A stretch of 14,279 bases of DNA from CAYWMP01 sp964459445 (GTDB lineage Bacteria; Desulfobacterota; DSM-4660; Desulfatiglandales; HGW-15), in NCBI GenBank assembly GCA_964459445.1, contig CAYWMP010000154.1, forward strand, positions 1 to 14,279. The letters run 5' to 3'. This document shows positions 1 to 7,671 of the stretch, in pieces. Within the stretch, counting starts at the first letter, position 1. Every line of letters starts with the position of its first letter. Under the pieces are notes generated by a model. It worked only from the letters and a program-made list of their open reading frames with translations. It had not been told where the DNA came from and ran no database searches. Made by a program: the position numbers and the translations under genes.

Positions 1-31
1 TGTGCGAGTTCGAGTCTCGCCTTCGGCACCA
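1..31 (+). tRNA. 3' end of a tRNA, probably tRNA-Leu (truncated by window edge)
   Basis: Only the T-arm and the 3' acceptor strand lie in the window. GCGAG (4-8) pairs with CTCGC (16-20) around the loop TTCGAGT, followed by CTTCGGC (21-27), discriminator A28 and an encoded CCA (29-31). The 5' acceptor strand should therefore be GCCGAAG. That start together with discriminator A fits bacterial tRNA-Leu, but the anticodon is outside the window, so the identity is an inference. It is not tRNA-Sec, whose bacterial form typically has a G discriminator. Confidence 0.85.
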
Positions 32-44
32 AACTTGGTTCTCT

Positions 45-76
45 AAGGCCTCGGCAAGTAGTCGGGGCCTTTCTTT
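45..76 (+). terminator. Intrinsic terminator after the tRNA
   Basis: AAGGCC-T-CG (45-53) pairs with CG-G-GGCCTT (62-71) around a short loop and is followed by TCTTTT. It sits 14 bases past the CCA end and is oriented to end the tRNA transcript. Confidence 0.8.
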
Positions 77-167
77 TGATACGCGATCAATTCCGGTTTT
101 AATTTGGTATGGATAATAAAGCTGCAACGAAATGAGTAGGGTTGATCACATCATCGGTCCATGGGGG

Positions 168-1055
168 TTAACAGGTGGGTTCAGGTGATTGTGAACCAAT
201 TTCCATGTTTTCATCAAATCCCGGTCTCACAAAGCCCCTGGCTTGGGGAAACTGGGTTTCTACTCGGTTTTTTGTGTTATCCAAGAGAGCAATGAGATTC
301 AATATTTCGTCTTTTTGCTCAGGAAAAGAAGACAATAGGATTTTCCAGGCAGACATCGAGCGATCTATGCCGATCAATGCCACCTTTGCAGAACCATCGG
401 AATCCTTTGGGAATTCGTCGAATTCCCATGATTCTTCTCTGGAAGAGCTTTGGATAGCCCTTCTGAGTTTCACATGAATCTGGAATTGATACCATCGGAT
501 TACTTCGATTGCGTCGTTCATATTGATCGCTTCCGCAGTTGGATTTTCTCGGGAGGATAAGAGGCGGATTTGGTTGAGTTCATCTTCCTTCTCAAGGAAT
601 AGATGCTCGTTGGAATCGAACCATTTGTCGACCATTTTAGCATAGTTATGTGAGGTATGGGCGATCAGGTGTGCCAAAGCGTTTTCTCTGATTTCGGCTT
701 CATCATTACCATGACTCTCGCTCTCAATTGAATCAAGATCAACTCCCGCCTCTTCGGCCATTTCCTTGATCAGGGCAATAGTGTCTTGAAGCATTTCAGA
801 AAGCCCTTGCCAAAAGACTTCGTTGATCTCGTCATTTTTTTCCAGATCCCCAAACTGCTCTTCAGCCAGTGTGCAATTCAGGCAACGTGAAGTAAATTGG
901 CAACGTTCACACCAACGGTCACAATAATTGTAAATTCCGGGAATGTGCTTTGGATTATTGGCGAGTTCTTCTAGTCTTTTTCTATCCATCTCGTATTTTT
1001 CATCAATTTTAGTAAAAAAGGATGCGTCTAGATCCCCTAGCTTAGCTCCCCGCAC
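168..1055 (-). CDS. Cys-cluster protein of unknown function (295 aa)
   Basis: I do not recognise a characterised family. Near the N-terminus (about residues 44-61) is a tight cysteine cluster, C-x3-C-x2-C-x5-C-x2-C, within the segment YNYCDRWCERC. I recall this segment from uncharacterised proteins of several bacterial phyla, so it is probably a conserved domain. Five closely spaced Cys suggest a metal or iron-sulfur site. The rest is acidic, mostly helical and without membrane segments, so the protein is probably cytoplasmic. The longest frame starts with GTG at 1055; an internal ATG (residue 23, at 989) is an alternative, and neither has a good Shine-Dalgarno. A promoter-like pair lies just upstream. 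It is monocistronic, transcribed towards the tRNA, and I see no obvious terminator of its own. Confidence 0.75.
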   Translation of the reverse strand: MRGAKLGDLDASFFTKIDEKYEMDRKRLEELANNPKHIPGIYNYCDRWCERCQFTSRCLNCTLAEEQFGDLEKNDEINEVFWQGLSEMLQDTIALIKEMAEEAGVDLDSIESESHGNDEAEIRENALAHLIAHTSHNYAKMVDKWFDSNEHLFLEKEDELNQIRLLSSRENPTAEAINMNDAIEVIRWYQFQIHVKLRRAIQSSSREESWEFDEFPKDSDGSAKVALIGIDRSMSAWKILLSSFPEQKDEILNLIALLDNTKNRVETQFPQARGFVRPGFDENMEIGSQSPEPTC

Positions 1056-1102
1056 ATCGGAGATTTTACGCTATCATTTTTCGGATCAACAAATACAAAC
1101 CA

Positions 1103-1131
1103 ATGATAAAATATAATGAGAGTTGACTCAA
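1103..1131 (-). promoter_or_regulatory. Sigma-70-type promoter for the Cys-cluster protein gene
   Basis: On the minus strand TTGAGT (1131-1126) and TATCAT (1108-1103) are separated by exactly 17 bases, matching the consensus in 4/6 and 5/6 positions. It lies about 50 bases upstream of the GTG start at 1055. The -35 box overlaps an inverted repeat. Confidence 0.5.
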
Positions 1132-1137
1132 GAGTCA
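1124..1137. promoter_or_regulatory. Operator-like inverted repeat over the -35 box
   Basis: TGACTC (1124-1129), AA, GAGTCA (1132-1137): a 6-bp perfect inverted repeat covering the -35 element of the minus-strand promoter. The position suits repressor binding, but this is inference from sequence alone. Confidence 0.3.
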
Positions 1138-1294
1138 GGTATTTAGAACAAATTCGATCATATTTCTTAGGGAATGCCCTCCCTGGGACCCATCCCTCTG
1201 TTCGCTTGATAACCTCAAGTTCGTGATTAGTTTAGCGATGTAGGGTAATAGCAAAGAAAGTGCTTAGGGGTTAAATCCCCTCCTAGCCCTCAAG

Positions 1295-1335
1295 CCCTCC
1301 TGAGTTCACCTCCTTGCTCGGGGGGGTTATTTTTT
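1295..1335 (+). terminator. Orphan plus-strand intrinsic terminator
   Basis: The left arm CCCTCCTGAG (1295-1304) pairs over 10 positions, two of them G-U, with CTCGGGGGGG (1317-1326) across a 12-base loop. TTATTTTTT follows. No plus-strand gene lies between it and the already terminated tRNA, so what it terminates is unknown. An unannotated small RNA is one possibility. Confidence 0.55.
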
Positions 1336-1524
1336 GCCTTTTTTATGCACTCCTTTGATTTCTTTTTACTTGCCTCAATTCGATAAACGGGCTTTTTGAC
1401 AAAATTAATGCCTATTTTTTCCTTTTAGGTCTTGATATTGTTGAAAAAATGTATAAGATTGCCCGGTATCCATATTTTAAGGGATCCAGCCTTATAATCG
1501 TCATTCACTAAACAAGGGGATGGT

Positions 1525-1824
1525 ATGACACTTACAAAAGCAGATATCGTTGACAAAATAGCCGGGATGGAATTCACGAAAAAAAAGGCAGAACAGACCG
1601 TGGACACGCTTTTGGAGATCATGAAAAGAACCCTCGAACTGGGAGACGATGTCCTTATTTCGGGATTCGGGAAATTCTGTGTCAGGAACAAGGGAAGAAG
1701 ACGAGGACGAAATCCGGCTACCGGGGATGATTTGATGTTAAGGGAAAGAAGGGTCGTGACCTTCAAACACTCATCCCTCTTGAAGGATAAGATCAATGGG
1801 GGGGAGGAGACCTCTGGATTTTAG
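1525..1824 (+). CDS. ihfA: Integration host factor alpha-like DNA-binding protein (HU/IHF family, 99 aa)
   Basis: This is a small nucleoid protein that bends DNA and helps assemble promoter, recombination and replication complexes, normally as an alpha/beta heterodimer. Full family length: N-terminal helices (LTKADIVDKIA), the G-F-G-K/N-F turn (residues 47-51), and the beta-arm tip GRNPATG, whose Pro64 intercalates into DNA. RRVVTF (75-80) is closer to IHF alpha than to HU. The start is supported by AGGGGA seven bases before ATG. Only one subunit is present here; the partner must be elsewhere. The gene stands alone, whereas ihfA often follows pheT. HU or a second IHF paralogue cannot be excluded. 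Confidence 0.9.
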   Translation: MTLTKADIVDKIAGMEFTKKKAEQTVDTLLEIMKRTLELGDDVLISGFGKFCVRNKGRRRGRNPATGDDLMLRERRVVTFKHSSLLKDKINGGEETSGF

Positions 1825-1950
1825 GTTTTGGGTGATGGCATCAGAATACCGATGAGAGGCAAATTATGTCGTCAGCATCATAATGACCTCAAAGAGCCAT
1901 AATCCATTATTGAGCTTTGAGTTGCTTGAAAAATTGGTTTTATGCAAATT

Positions 1951-1978
1951 AAAAAGCCCGCTTCACGCGGGCTTTTTT
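1951..1978. terminator. Bidirectional terminator between ihfA-like gene and hybrid kinase
   Basis: AAAAAGCCCGC (1951-1961) and GCGGGCTTTTTT (1967-1978) form a perfect GC-rich stem with a 5-base loop, with an A-tract on one side and a T-tract on the other. It serves the plus-strand ihfA-like gene and the minus-strand kinase gene that ends at 2031. Confidence 0.92.
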
Positions 1979-2030
1979 CTGTTTGATTTTTGAGGCCAGT
2001 TTGAAAATTCAAATGTTTGAAAAGGCCTCT

Positions 2031-4712
2031 TCAGTGATGAGTAACAGCATCCAGCTTCTCTTCATCCCTGAAATCACTAAGTTTAATAATAAAACTGGCT
2101 CCGTTCCCTTCTTCCGATTCAAAGCTTAAGTCGCCTCCGTGAAGCTTCAGGATCATTTTTGACATCTGGAGCCCAACACCGGAGCCGTCCGCTTTGGTGC
2201 TGAATTTTCTTTTGAGAATCTGTCCGCTGATTCCGGGATCTATGCCAATGCCATTATCAGTTACCCGGATAATGATGTGATGTTCAGGTGCATGCTGACA
2301 AGCGATGCGTATGATTCCCCCTTCCGGAGGAACCTTTTTGTGAATAGCATCAACAGCATTTTTCAACAAATTGACGAAAACCTGCGTGAGCATCCTTTTA
2401 TCGCAAAGTACACTTTTGCCCCCTACGCCATTGGTTTCGATTTTGAGATCTATTCCCTGTAGTTCTGTCGTCATCTGCCCTAGCGCCTCATCAAAAAGCC
2501 CTGAAACAGATTCCGGTATTTTTTTATAAATGGCTTGATTATCGTAGGTTCTGGTGGCCTCCAGCACCCTGTTTATCGAATCGATGGCTCGGGTTATGGC
2601 CTTGGCGTAATTTAGAAGCTGTTTTTCCTCCTCTGATGATGCGCCGCTCAGTTGATCCGTAAGCCTTTCCATAAAGAAATCGGCCCCGGCGATGACCTGA
2701 AGAGGGTTGCTTATCTCGTTAATGATAATGTCGTTTATTCTGGAAATATCCTGGACCTTGTTTTCAAGGGCCTTCGACATGTCCTGCAAGAGCAGCTCAT
2801 ACTTCCTTCGCCAGATCCAATGAGCCACCTTTTCTTTTAGGACCTTGATGCTGTAAGGCTTGGTGATATAGTCCGTAGCACCCAGCTCAAAGCCTTTGAG
2901 TTGATCCTCTTCACTCATGAGAGCGGTGATGAAAATGAGCGGTATGTGCTGCCACCCCTCCTGTTCCATCACTTTTTTACAGAAATCGAAACCACTCATG
3001 CCGGGCATCATAATGTCGGAAAGGATCAAAGCGGCGTCCCCTCCTCTAGATTCGAGTTTTCCCAAAGCTTCGAATCCATCGCTCGCAAGCAAGAGATTGT
3101 AATCATCGCGCAGGGCGTCCACAATGACCTTCATCATACCCGGGTTATCCTCAACGATGAGTATTGAAGGACTGGCAGGATTTTGATCTTCATGGGCCAT
3201 GAGGTCTTCAATAGGGGCCATCTTTGCAAGATCGTCCACACCCAGGCTCTGCATATATTCGAATCGTTTCCGGCGCCCTTGAGCACGCCGATCGATACCT
3301 CGCCTCCTGTCATTCCTTTTCCGGCGTTCAGATCCCCTATAGGGCTGATTGCTGACAGAGACAGATTGGTCGGCAAAAAGAGGCAATGTGAACCTGAAGG
3401 TTGTCCCTTCTCCCACCTTTGATTTAACGGTAATTTTTCCACCCTGGCCTTCCACGTTCTTCTTGACGATATAGAGCCCAAGGCCTATTCCGGCATGTCT
3501 CTTTGATAACACTTCATCGGCCTGATAGAGTCGATCGAATATCTTTTCAAGGTGTTCTTCGGGAATGCCCGCTCCCGAATCTTCAACTTCGGTAAAGACA
3601 AACTCACCATCCGAACTAACCCGAACCGTAATGTTTCCGCCTGACTGGGTAAATTTAAATGAATTCTGTATGAGATTCGTCAGGACTTCTTCGATATGAA
3701 TCACATCGATATTCACAACGAGACGGTCGTTGGGAATGGTCACACTGAGATGGATGTTCTCATCTTCGGCCTTTGATCCAAAAAGATCGGCGACGTGTTG
3801 TACCACGCCGATGTAATCGTAATTTCGTCTGTCAAGATTTGCATCGGGGTCGTCAATCGTGGATACCAGCGTAATGCGGTCTACGTGAGATGCCAATTGA
3901 AATGCGGCCTGCTGGATGCGACGTATCTCGTCCTTAAAAGCTTGATCCGGGGAATCGGCATACTCCATGATGAGCTCGGCATTTCCAACAACAATAGAAA
4001 GCGGCGTCTTGAGTTCATGGGCAATATTGGCGATGAACTGGGTTTTGTATTTATCTCGCTCCTCAAGTTCTTTTGCTTGACGGGCAATGGTAAGGCGATT
4101 GACAATATCGTTTCGTCGCCTTTTATATTGGAAGTGATTGAAGGCTACTGCAACTGTGATGGTGCCCAGCTGGAATACGTTGTTATTGACAAAATGGCTC
4201 AGTTCCACATTCGGCATATCAATCAGCAGTATGGGCATGATATAAAAACTATAAACTACCATAGCCACGCTAAGGCTTTTTAAAAGACCCCAGGGGGGGA
4301 GCATCATTCCCAAATAAATCAAATTCATGCCGGCATAATAGGGCGTTTCATATCCGAGGATCCTTACCATTAAGGCAATGGTGGCCCCGCATATGATATA
4401 GACTCCCGCCATAATGGTATCCGGTCGTTTCTCAAAGAGCCTAAGAAAGCTAAGTAGGACGAGAAGAGCGAACAAGAGCGTGGAAACGGCTCGCATAAAA
4501 ACAAAGAGCCAGAGCTGATCCGGGTTGACGAAAAAATCCAGGACAGTATAACTGGGGACTATGATGCCGGCCAATATGGCGCCTATCCTGGCGGATTGTA
4601 AGGTGATCCGGTTGATTTCCTCCCGATAGGCCACTTCAAACTCCTGAGGAACCGGATTCCTATCGAATCTTGTTGTCAATTTTCCGAAAATTTGGGTTAG
4701 TATGTCATTCAT
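2031..4712 (-). CDS. Membrane hybrid histidine kinase with two kinase modules flanking a receiver (893 aa)
   Basis: Order of domains: about six hydrophobic segments within residues 43-195 form a membrane sensor with little periplasmic loop. A HisKA domain follows, with phospho-acceptor His232 in AHELKTP, then an HATPase (N-box around 346-350, DSGAG 378-382, GIGLGL 408-413). An Arg-rich linker (about 461-484) leads to a receiver domain with acidic residues E521/D522, phospho-acceptor Asp566 and Lys618. A second kinase module ends the protein: a HisKA-like helix around 658-675, then an HATPase with NLLKNAVDAI (781-790), DNGIGID (819-825) and GSGVGL (843-848). In this second HisKA the expected H-E-x-x-N-P reads N-E-I-S-N-P, with Asn665 (AAC, 2720-2718) in place of His. 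The second module may therefore bind ATP but not autophosphorylate at the usual site. No Shine-Dalgarno is evident before ATG 4712. No cognate regulator is adjacent, and the signal is unknown. Confidence 0.93.
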   Translation of the reverse strand: MNDILTQIFGKLTTRFDRNPVPQEFEVAYREEINRITLQSARIGAILAGIIVPSYTVLDFFVNPDQLWLFVFMRAVSTLLFALLVLLSFLRLFEKRPDTIMAGVYIICGATIALMVRILGYETPYYAGMNLIYLGMMLPPWGLLKSLSVAMVVYSFYIMPILLIDMPNVELSHFVNNNVFQLGTITVAVAFNHFQYKRRRNDIVNRLTIARQAKELEERDKYKTQFIANIAHELKTPLSIVVGNAELIMEYADSPDQAFKDEIRRIQQAAFQLASHVDRITLVSTIDDPDANLDRRNYDYIGVVQHVADLFGSKAEDENIHLSVTIPNDRLVVNIDVIHIEEVLTNLIQNSFKFTQSGGNITVRVSSDGEFVFTEVEDSGAGIPEEHLEKIFDRLYQADEVLSKRHAGIGLGLYIVKKNVEGQGGKITVKSKVGEGTTFRFTLPLFADQSVSVSNQPYRGSERRKRNDRRRGIDRRAQGRRKRFEYMQSLGVDDLAKMAPIEDLMAHEDQNPASPSILIVEDNPGMMKVIVDALRDDYNLLLASDGFEALGKLESRGGDAALILSDIMMPGMSGFDFCKKVMEQEGWQHIPLIFITALMSEEDQLKGFELGATDYITKPYSIKVLKEKVAHWIWRRKYELLLQDMSKALENKVQDISRINDIIINEISNPLQVIAGADFFMERLTDQLSGASSEEEKQLLNYAKAITRAIDSINRVLEATRTYDNQAIYKKIPESVSGLFDEALGQMTTELQGIDLKIETNGVGGKSVLCDKRMLTQVFVNLLKNAVDAIHKKVPPEGGIIRIACQHAPEHHIIIRVTDNGIGIDPGISGQILKRKFSTKADGSGVGLQMSKMILKLHGGDLSFESEEGNGASFIIKLSDFRDEEKLDAVTHH

Positions 4713-5496
4713 AATGCTAAAGTGAAGGCGTTAATATTCTCTGTTTTTTATTTTACGTTCACCCAAAAGATTTTGCCCCTAACCGGCAGTGACACAACCC
4801 TCCAAATGGGTTCTCTATCGTGCGGCATAGAGTAGCCATAGGATCCAGCGTTTCGGTAATAGTCTTACTCAATTCTGGTCTTGTGAGACCAATTAGTGAA
4901 GGTTTGGAAGGTCCGGGTAAGTTGTAATAAATCGGTAAGACGTTCCGGTTTATTCCCATCATGAGATTGCAGGAACTATCTTTGGAATCCGAACCATTCC
5001 CGATTGATTTATCGGCATTCCCTAGGTAATGGATTAGAAAAAAATGAATAATAAAGAATAGTTCCGTGGGCAGGCATTGATATAACCCCCACGGGAAATT
5101 CTCAATTCTCATTAACCTATTCTGGAACATGGTATCCCTAAAGGTGATTAAGATGCCCGGCCGTGTTCTGATTTATCAAAAAAAACGGACTCTTGAGGTT
5201 GATTAGGCGTGTTATCTGGTTATCTTTGCATGTAATGAGTTTGGGAACCAATCAATTGATTTTGTTAAAATCATGGTCATCGTTGACGAGTAGGAATGGG
5301 ATTTATTTCTGAGTGAACCAAAGAAAAAATTCGGGAACCAGAAGATAAAGCCCTATAAACCATAAAAATGTAACGAATCCGGGCCATGGGACATTGTAAG
5401 GAATGGGGCGGGGTTTTTGTTCGATTCCCTATAAAAAGATAGAAGATAGGGTGAATAACCCTTTAGACCAGGAAACCTTCAATAAGTAAGGAGTGA
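4713..5496. other. Long non-coding gap upstream of degP and the kinase gene
   Basis: Divergent spacer. Apart from the possible rlmN remnant (4745-4911) it holds a 12-bp perfect palindrome AATCAATTGATT (5250-5261) and two copies of CCCTATAAA (5351-5359 and 5428-5436). The second copy is about 60 bases before the degP start and could contain a -10 (TATAAA at 5430-5435), but I find no convincing -35, heat-shock or sigma-E box. An AAGGAG Shine-Dalgarno precedes degP. The remaining reading frames look non-coding. Confidence 0.5.
4745..4911 (-). pseudogene. Possible decayed 5' fragment of rlmN (23S rRNA methyltransferase)
   Basis: A minus-strand frame here reads KPSLIGLTRPELSK, which resembles the N-terminus of RlmN as I remember it (KPSL-x-GL-T/S-R-E-EL). 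About 50 bases later, in shifting frames, come pieces that fit the next conserved block: P-I-W-R in one frame, then L-C-H and LGAKSF in another, compared with QIW-x-WLY-x-RGA-x-SF. The reading then stops and no catalytic radical-SAM part follows. If real, it is a frameshifted remnant just upstream of the kinase gene. This rests on memory of the family and short matches, so it is tentative. Confidence 0.27.
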
Positions 5497-6960
5497 ATGA
5501 TGAAGAAAAAAAGAACCTTGAGGCGAAGAACGGCACTGATCGGTTGGACTTTGGTCTGTCTTGTTGCGGGTTTCGGTCTCGCGGGTCTTTCGGGCCATGG
5601 GATATACAATGATGCCAGAGCAAGTGCGGGGATTTCGGACCCGCCAGGGTCCTTTTCCGAGTTGGCCAAGAAAGCCAGTCCTTCCGTCGTGAATATCAGC
5701 ACGGTCAAAGTCATGAAGGGTGGAAGAGAGCGCCAGCCGTCGCCCTTCGGTGGCGGTCCAAACGATCCTTTTAAGGATTTCTATGATCGATTCTTCAAGG
5801 ATCAGATGCCGAAGGGTCATAAACAACAGAGTCTGGGAACCGGATTCGTCATAGACAAAGAGGGGCACATTCTGACCAACAACCACGTGGTTGAAAAAAC
5901 GGATGAGATCAAAGTGAGGTTTGGGGAAGGAAATGAATACGAAGCAAAAATTATAGGCCGCGATCCGAAAACCGATCTGGCTCTCATCAAAATCGATGCG
6001 GACATTCCTTTAGAGCCCCTACCCTTAGGGGATTCGGAAAGCCTCGAGGTGGGAGACTGGGTTATTGCCATAGGCAATCCCTTCGGATTGGCAAGTACCG
6101 TCACTGCAGGCATCGTTAGTGCCAAATACAGGCAATTAGGGGCAGGAGCCTACGATAATTTTATTCAAACCGATGCCTCCATCAATCCCGGAAACAGCGG
6201 CGGCCCGCTTTTGAATACTTCCGGAGAAGTCGTAGGGATTAATTCAGCCATTTATACCCGGAGCGGAGGCAGCATCGGCATCGGCTTTGCCATCCCCGTC
6301 AACATGGCGAAGGATTTGCTCCCCGGGCTCAAAGAAGGAAAAGTCGTCAGGGGATGGCTAGGGGTTTTGATCCAGGAGATTACGGCGGATCTGAAGGAGA
6401 AACTTAAGCTCAAGGGTCTAGAAGGCGCTCTTGTTGCAGATGTCACAAGGGGAGGGCCGGCGGATAAAGCCGATATCAAACGTGGCGATGTGATTGTTAC
6501 TTTTGATGGAAGTGAGATCAAGGAAATGAAAGACCTACCCTATATTGTGGCCCAAACGCCCGTCGGAAAGACCGTGAAAGTGGAGGTCATCCGCAAAGGA
6601 GAAAAGGAAAGCCTTCAAGTGACCATCGGGAAACTCGATGAAGAGCAGGTGACTCCGGTTGTCACAGAAGTTGCACCCAATCTCGGGATGACATTGAAAG
6701 AGATTACCCCCGATATAGCCAGGAGTTTTCAACTATCAGAGACCAAAGGCGTTGTTGTGGTTCAGGTGGAAAACGATTCACCCGCAGCCGAAGCCCGCAT
6801 TCGACCCGGAGATGTGATTCTCGAGATAGATCAGAATCCGATCGAGAGAATCAGTCAATTCAACGAACAGGTTAAGAATTACAAGGATGGGGATACTATT
6901 CTATTCCTGATCAAGCGACAGACGGGCACCATGTATTTGACGATGAAATTGACGGAATAA
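5497..6960 (+). CDS. degP: Periplasmic serine protease Do (DegP/HtrA family, 487 aa)
   Basis: An ATP-independent envelope protease and chaperone that degrades misfolded proteins. A basic N-terminus (KKKRTLRRR) and hydrophobic stretch (about 13-33) ending near ARA form a Sec signal or anchor. The trypsin-like domain has the full catalytic triad: His130 in TNNHVV, Asp160 in DPKTDLALIK and Ser234 in GNSGGPL. Two PDZ domains follow (about 285-378 and 394-484), the architecture of DegP/DegQ/MucD and the usual length. A Gly/Pro-rich loop (about 80-110) precedes the protease core and resembles the LA-loop region. Start supported by AAGGAG six to seven bases before ATG. Monocistronic, with a strong terminator downstream. 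DegP, DegQ and MucD cannot be separated by sequence alone. Confidence 0.95.
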   Translation: MMKKKRTLRRRTALIGWTLVCLVAGFGLAGLSGHGIYNDARASAGISDPPGSFSELAKKASPSVVNISTVKVMKGGRERQPSPFGGGPNDPFKDFYDRFFKDQMPKGHKQQSLGTGFVIDKEGHILTNNHVVEKTDEIKVRFGEGNEYEAKIIGRDPKTDLALIKIDADIPLEPLPLGDSESLEVGDWVIAIGNPFGLASTVTAGIVSAKYRQLGAGAYDNFIQTDASINPGNSGGPLLNTSGEVVGINSAIYTRSGGSIGIGFAIPVNMAKDLLPGLKEGKVVRGWLGVLIQEITADLKEKLKLKGLEGALVADVTRGGPADKADIKRGDVIVTFDGSEIKEMKDLPYIVAQTPVGKTVKVEVIRKGEKESLQVTIGKLDEEQVTPVVTEVAPNLGMTLKEITPDIARSFQLSETKGVVVVQVENDSPAAEARIRPGDVILEIDQNPIERISQFNEQVKNYKDGDTILFLIKRQTGTMYLTMKLTE

Positions 6961-6977
6961 CCTCTTTGCACAAGAGG
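6961..6977 (+). repeat. Short hairpin directly after the degP stop codon
   Basis: CCTCTT-TGCAC-AAGAGG: a perfect 6-bp stem starting right after the TAA. No T-tract follows, so it is not a terminator by itself. It may stabilise the mRNA 3' end. Confidence 0.45.
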
Positions 6978-6997
6978 GGAAGTCCTGTTTTCTAAAG

Positions 6998-7046
6998 CGG
7001 CGGGTATCGTCGGATGTGTATAGTCCGATATCCGCCGTTTTATTTG
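6998..7046 (+). terminator. Intrinsic terminator of degP
   Basis: CGGCGGGTATCG (6998-7009) pairs with GATATCCGCCG (7027-7037), including one G-U pair and a small internal bulge towards the loop, and TTTTATTT follows. It lies about 40 bases past the degP stop. Confidence 0.85.
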
Positions 7047-7192
7047 GATGCAACAACCTTGGCTTCATTCCTTTTGCCGGATCTTCGAAGTGTCGGAATC
7101 GTGAAAGGTTAGCCTTTTTCAAATTTTTTGGGCTCAGCAATCTCTTTACAGGGACGAAAGGGCTAATAGGCAATGCGATAGGACATTGCTGG

Positions 7193-7441
7193 TCAGGCGG
7201 GCGGGCCGATGTTTTTAGGAATGCTGAGATCATCTTCTGGCGTATTGTGGCAAAAATTAGCCGCCCGCCGCAGTATGGCAGTATACAAAGGTCGGCTCAC
7301 TGAATCGAGTTCGTCCCTTTCAAGAGATCCCCGAGCCCCCGCTATATCAAAAACATTTTCATATTCTATAAACTGATACCCGGAATCCAATAATCCAGAA
7401 GAACTCGCCACAAAAAGCTGTTCCATATCTTTCCAACTCAT
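7193..7441 (-). CDS. Doubtful small ORF (82 aa), unknown or gene remnant
   Basis: I do not recognise the product. Composition is protein-like (MSWKDMEQLF..., acidic, no long low-complexity run) and it lies in an otherwise empty stretch, but it has no convincing Shine-Dalgarno before ATG 7441. A second ATG at 7426 (MEQLFV) follows a weak GGAAAG. No promoter with both boxes was found. It could be a real small gene, a fragment of a lost gene, or chance. Confidence 0.25.
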   Translation of the reverse strand: MSWKDMEQLFVASSSGLLDSGYQFIEYENVFDIAGARGSLERDELDSVSRPLYTAILRRAANFCHNTPEDDLSIPKNIGPPA

Positions 7442-7517
7442 TGCATTCGCCGAAAGACCTCTTATTTATAGTCCTTCAGTACTAGCCGATCCCTTAAAGC
7501 CGATAATACTTTAGTAT

Positions 7518-7544
7518 AATTTGCCGGAATTTGCCGAATTTCGG
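7518..7544 (+). repeat. Phased AATTTGCCG direct repeats
   Basis: AATTTGCCG occurs at 7518 and 7528 and as the partial copy AATTTCGG at 7537, giving a spacing of 9-10 bases, about one helical turn. Such phasing can mark a protein-binding array, but only two full copies exist. Confidence 0.3.
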
Positions 7545-7640
7545 TTCAAGTGAAAGCAAGGGCCTGCCGATGAATTATTTGTGGCCGGATGTGCCGGTCA
7601 TCCTTTCTCCAAACTTTCCTCAATTGTTCTTTCCCCTAGT

Positions 7641-7671
7641 GCCCCTGAGTTGAACCATTCAACTCAGGGGC
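7641..7671. repeat. 14-bp perfect inverted repeat upstream of the cyclase gene
   Basis: GCCCCTGAGTTGAA (7641-7654) and TTCAACTCAGGGGC (7658-7671) are exact reverse complements around CCA. There is no T-run on either side, so it is not a standard terminator. It lies about 90 bases before the ATG and just upstream of a TTGACA. It may be an operator, an RNA structure or a relic terminator. Confidence 0.7.

Larger units (their letters stand above)
1056..1524. other. Non-coding gap between divergent genes
   Basis: No convincing gene. It holds the minus-strand promoter and operator-like repeat (1103-1137), a small hairpin AGGGG-TTAAAT-CCCCT (1266-1281), an orphan plus-strand terminator (1295-1335), and AT-rich DNA upstream of the ihfA-like gene. 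A TATAAT at 1493-1498 is a candidate -10 for that gene, but no good -35 lies 16-18 bases before it. A TTGACA at 1396-1401 has no matching -10. Confidence 0.6.

Noticed and set aside
1..31. tRNA-Sec as the identity of the truncated tRNA
   Set aside because: The discriminator is A and the acceptor CTTCGGC implies GCCGAAG, fitting tRNA-Leu and not the 8-bp acceptor with G discriminator of bacterial tRNA-Sec.
3795..4283. 162-codon plus-strand frame inside the hybrid kinase
   Set aside because: It is antisense to the kinase membrane and HisKA regions, with no family resemblance.
5250..5261. 12-bp palindrome AATCAATTGATT upstream of degP
   Set aside because: AT-rich, single copy, about 235 bases from the start codon, and not tied to a promoter. 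Likely chance.
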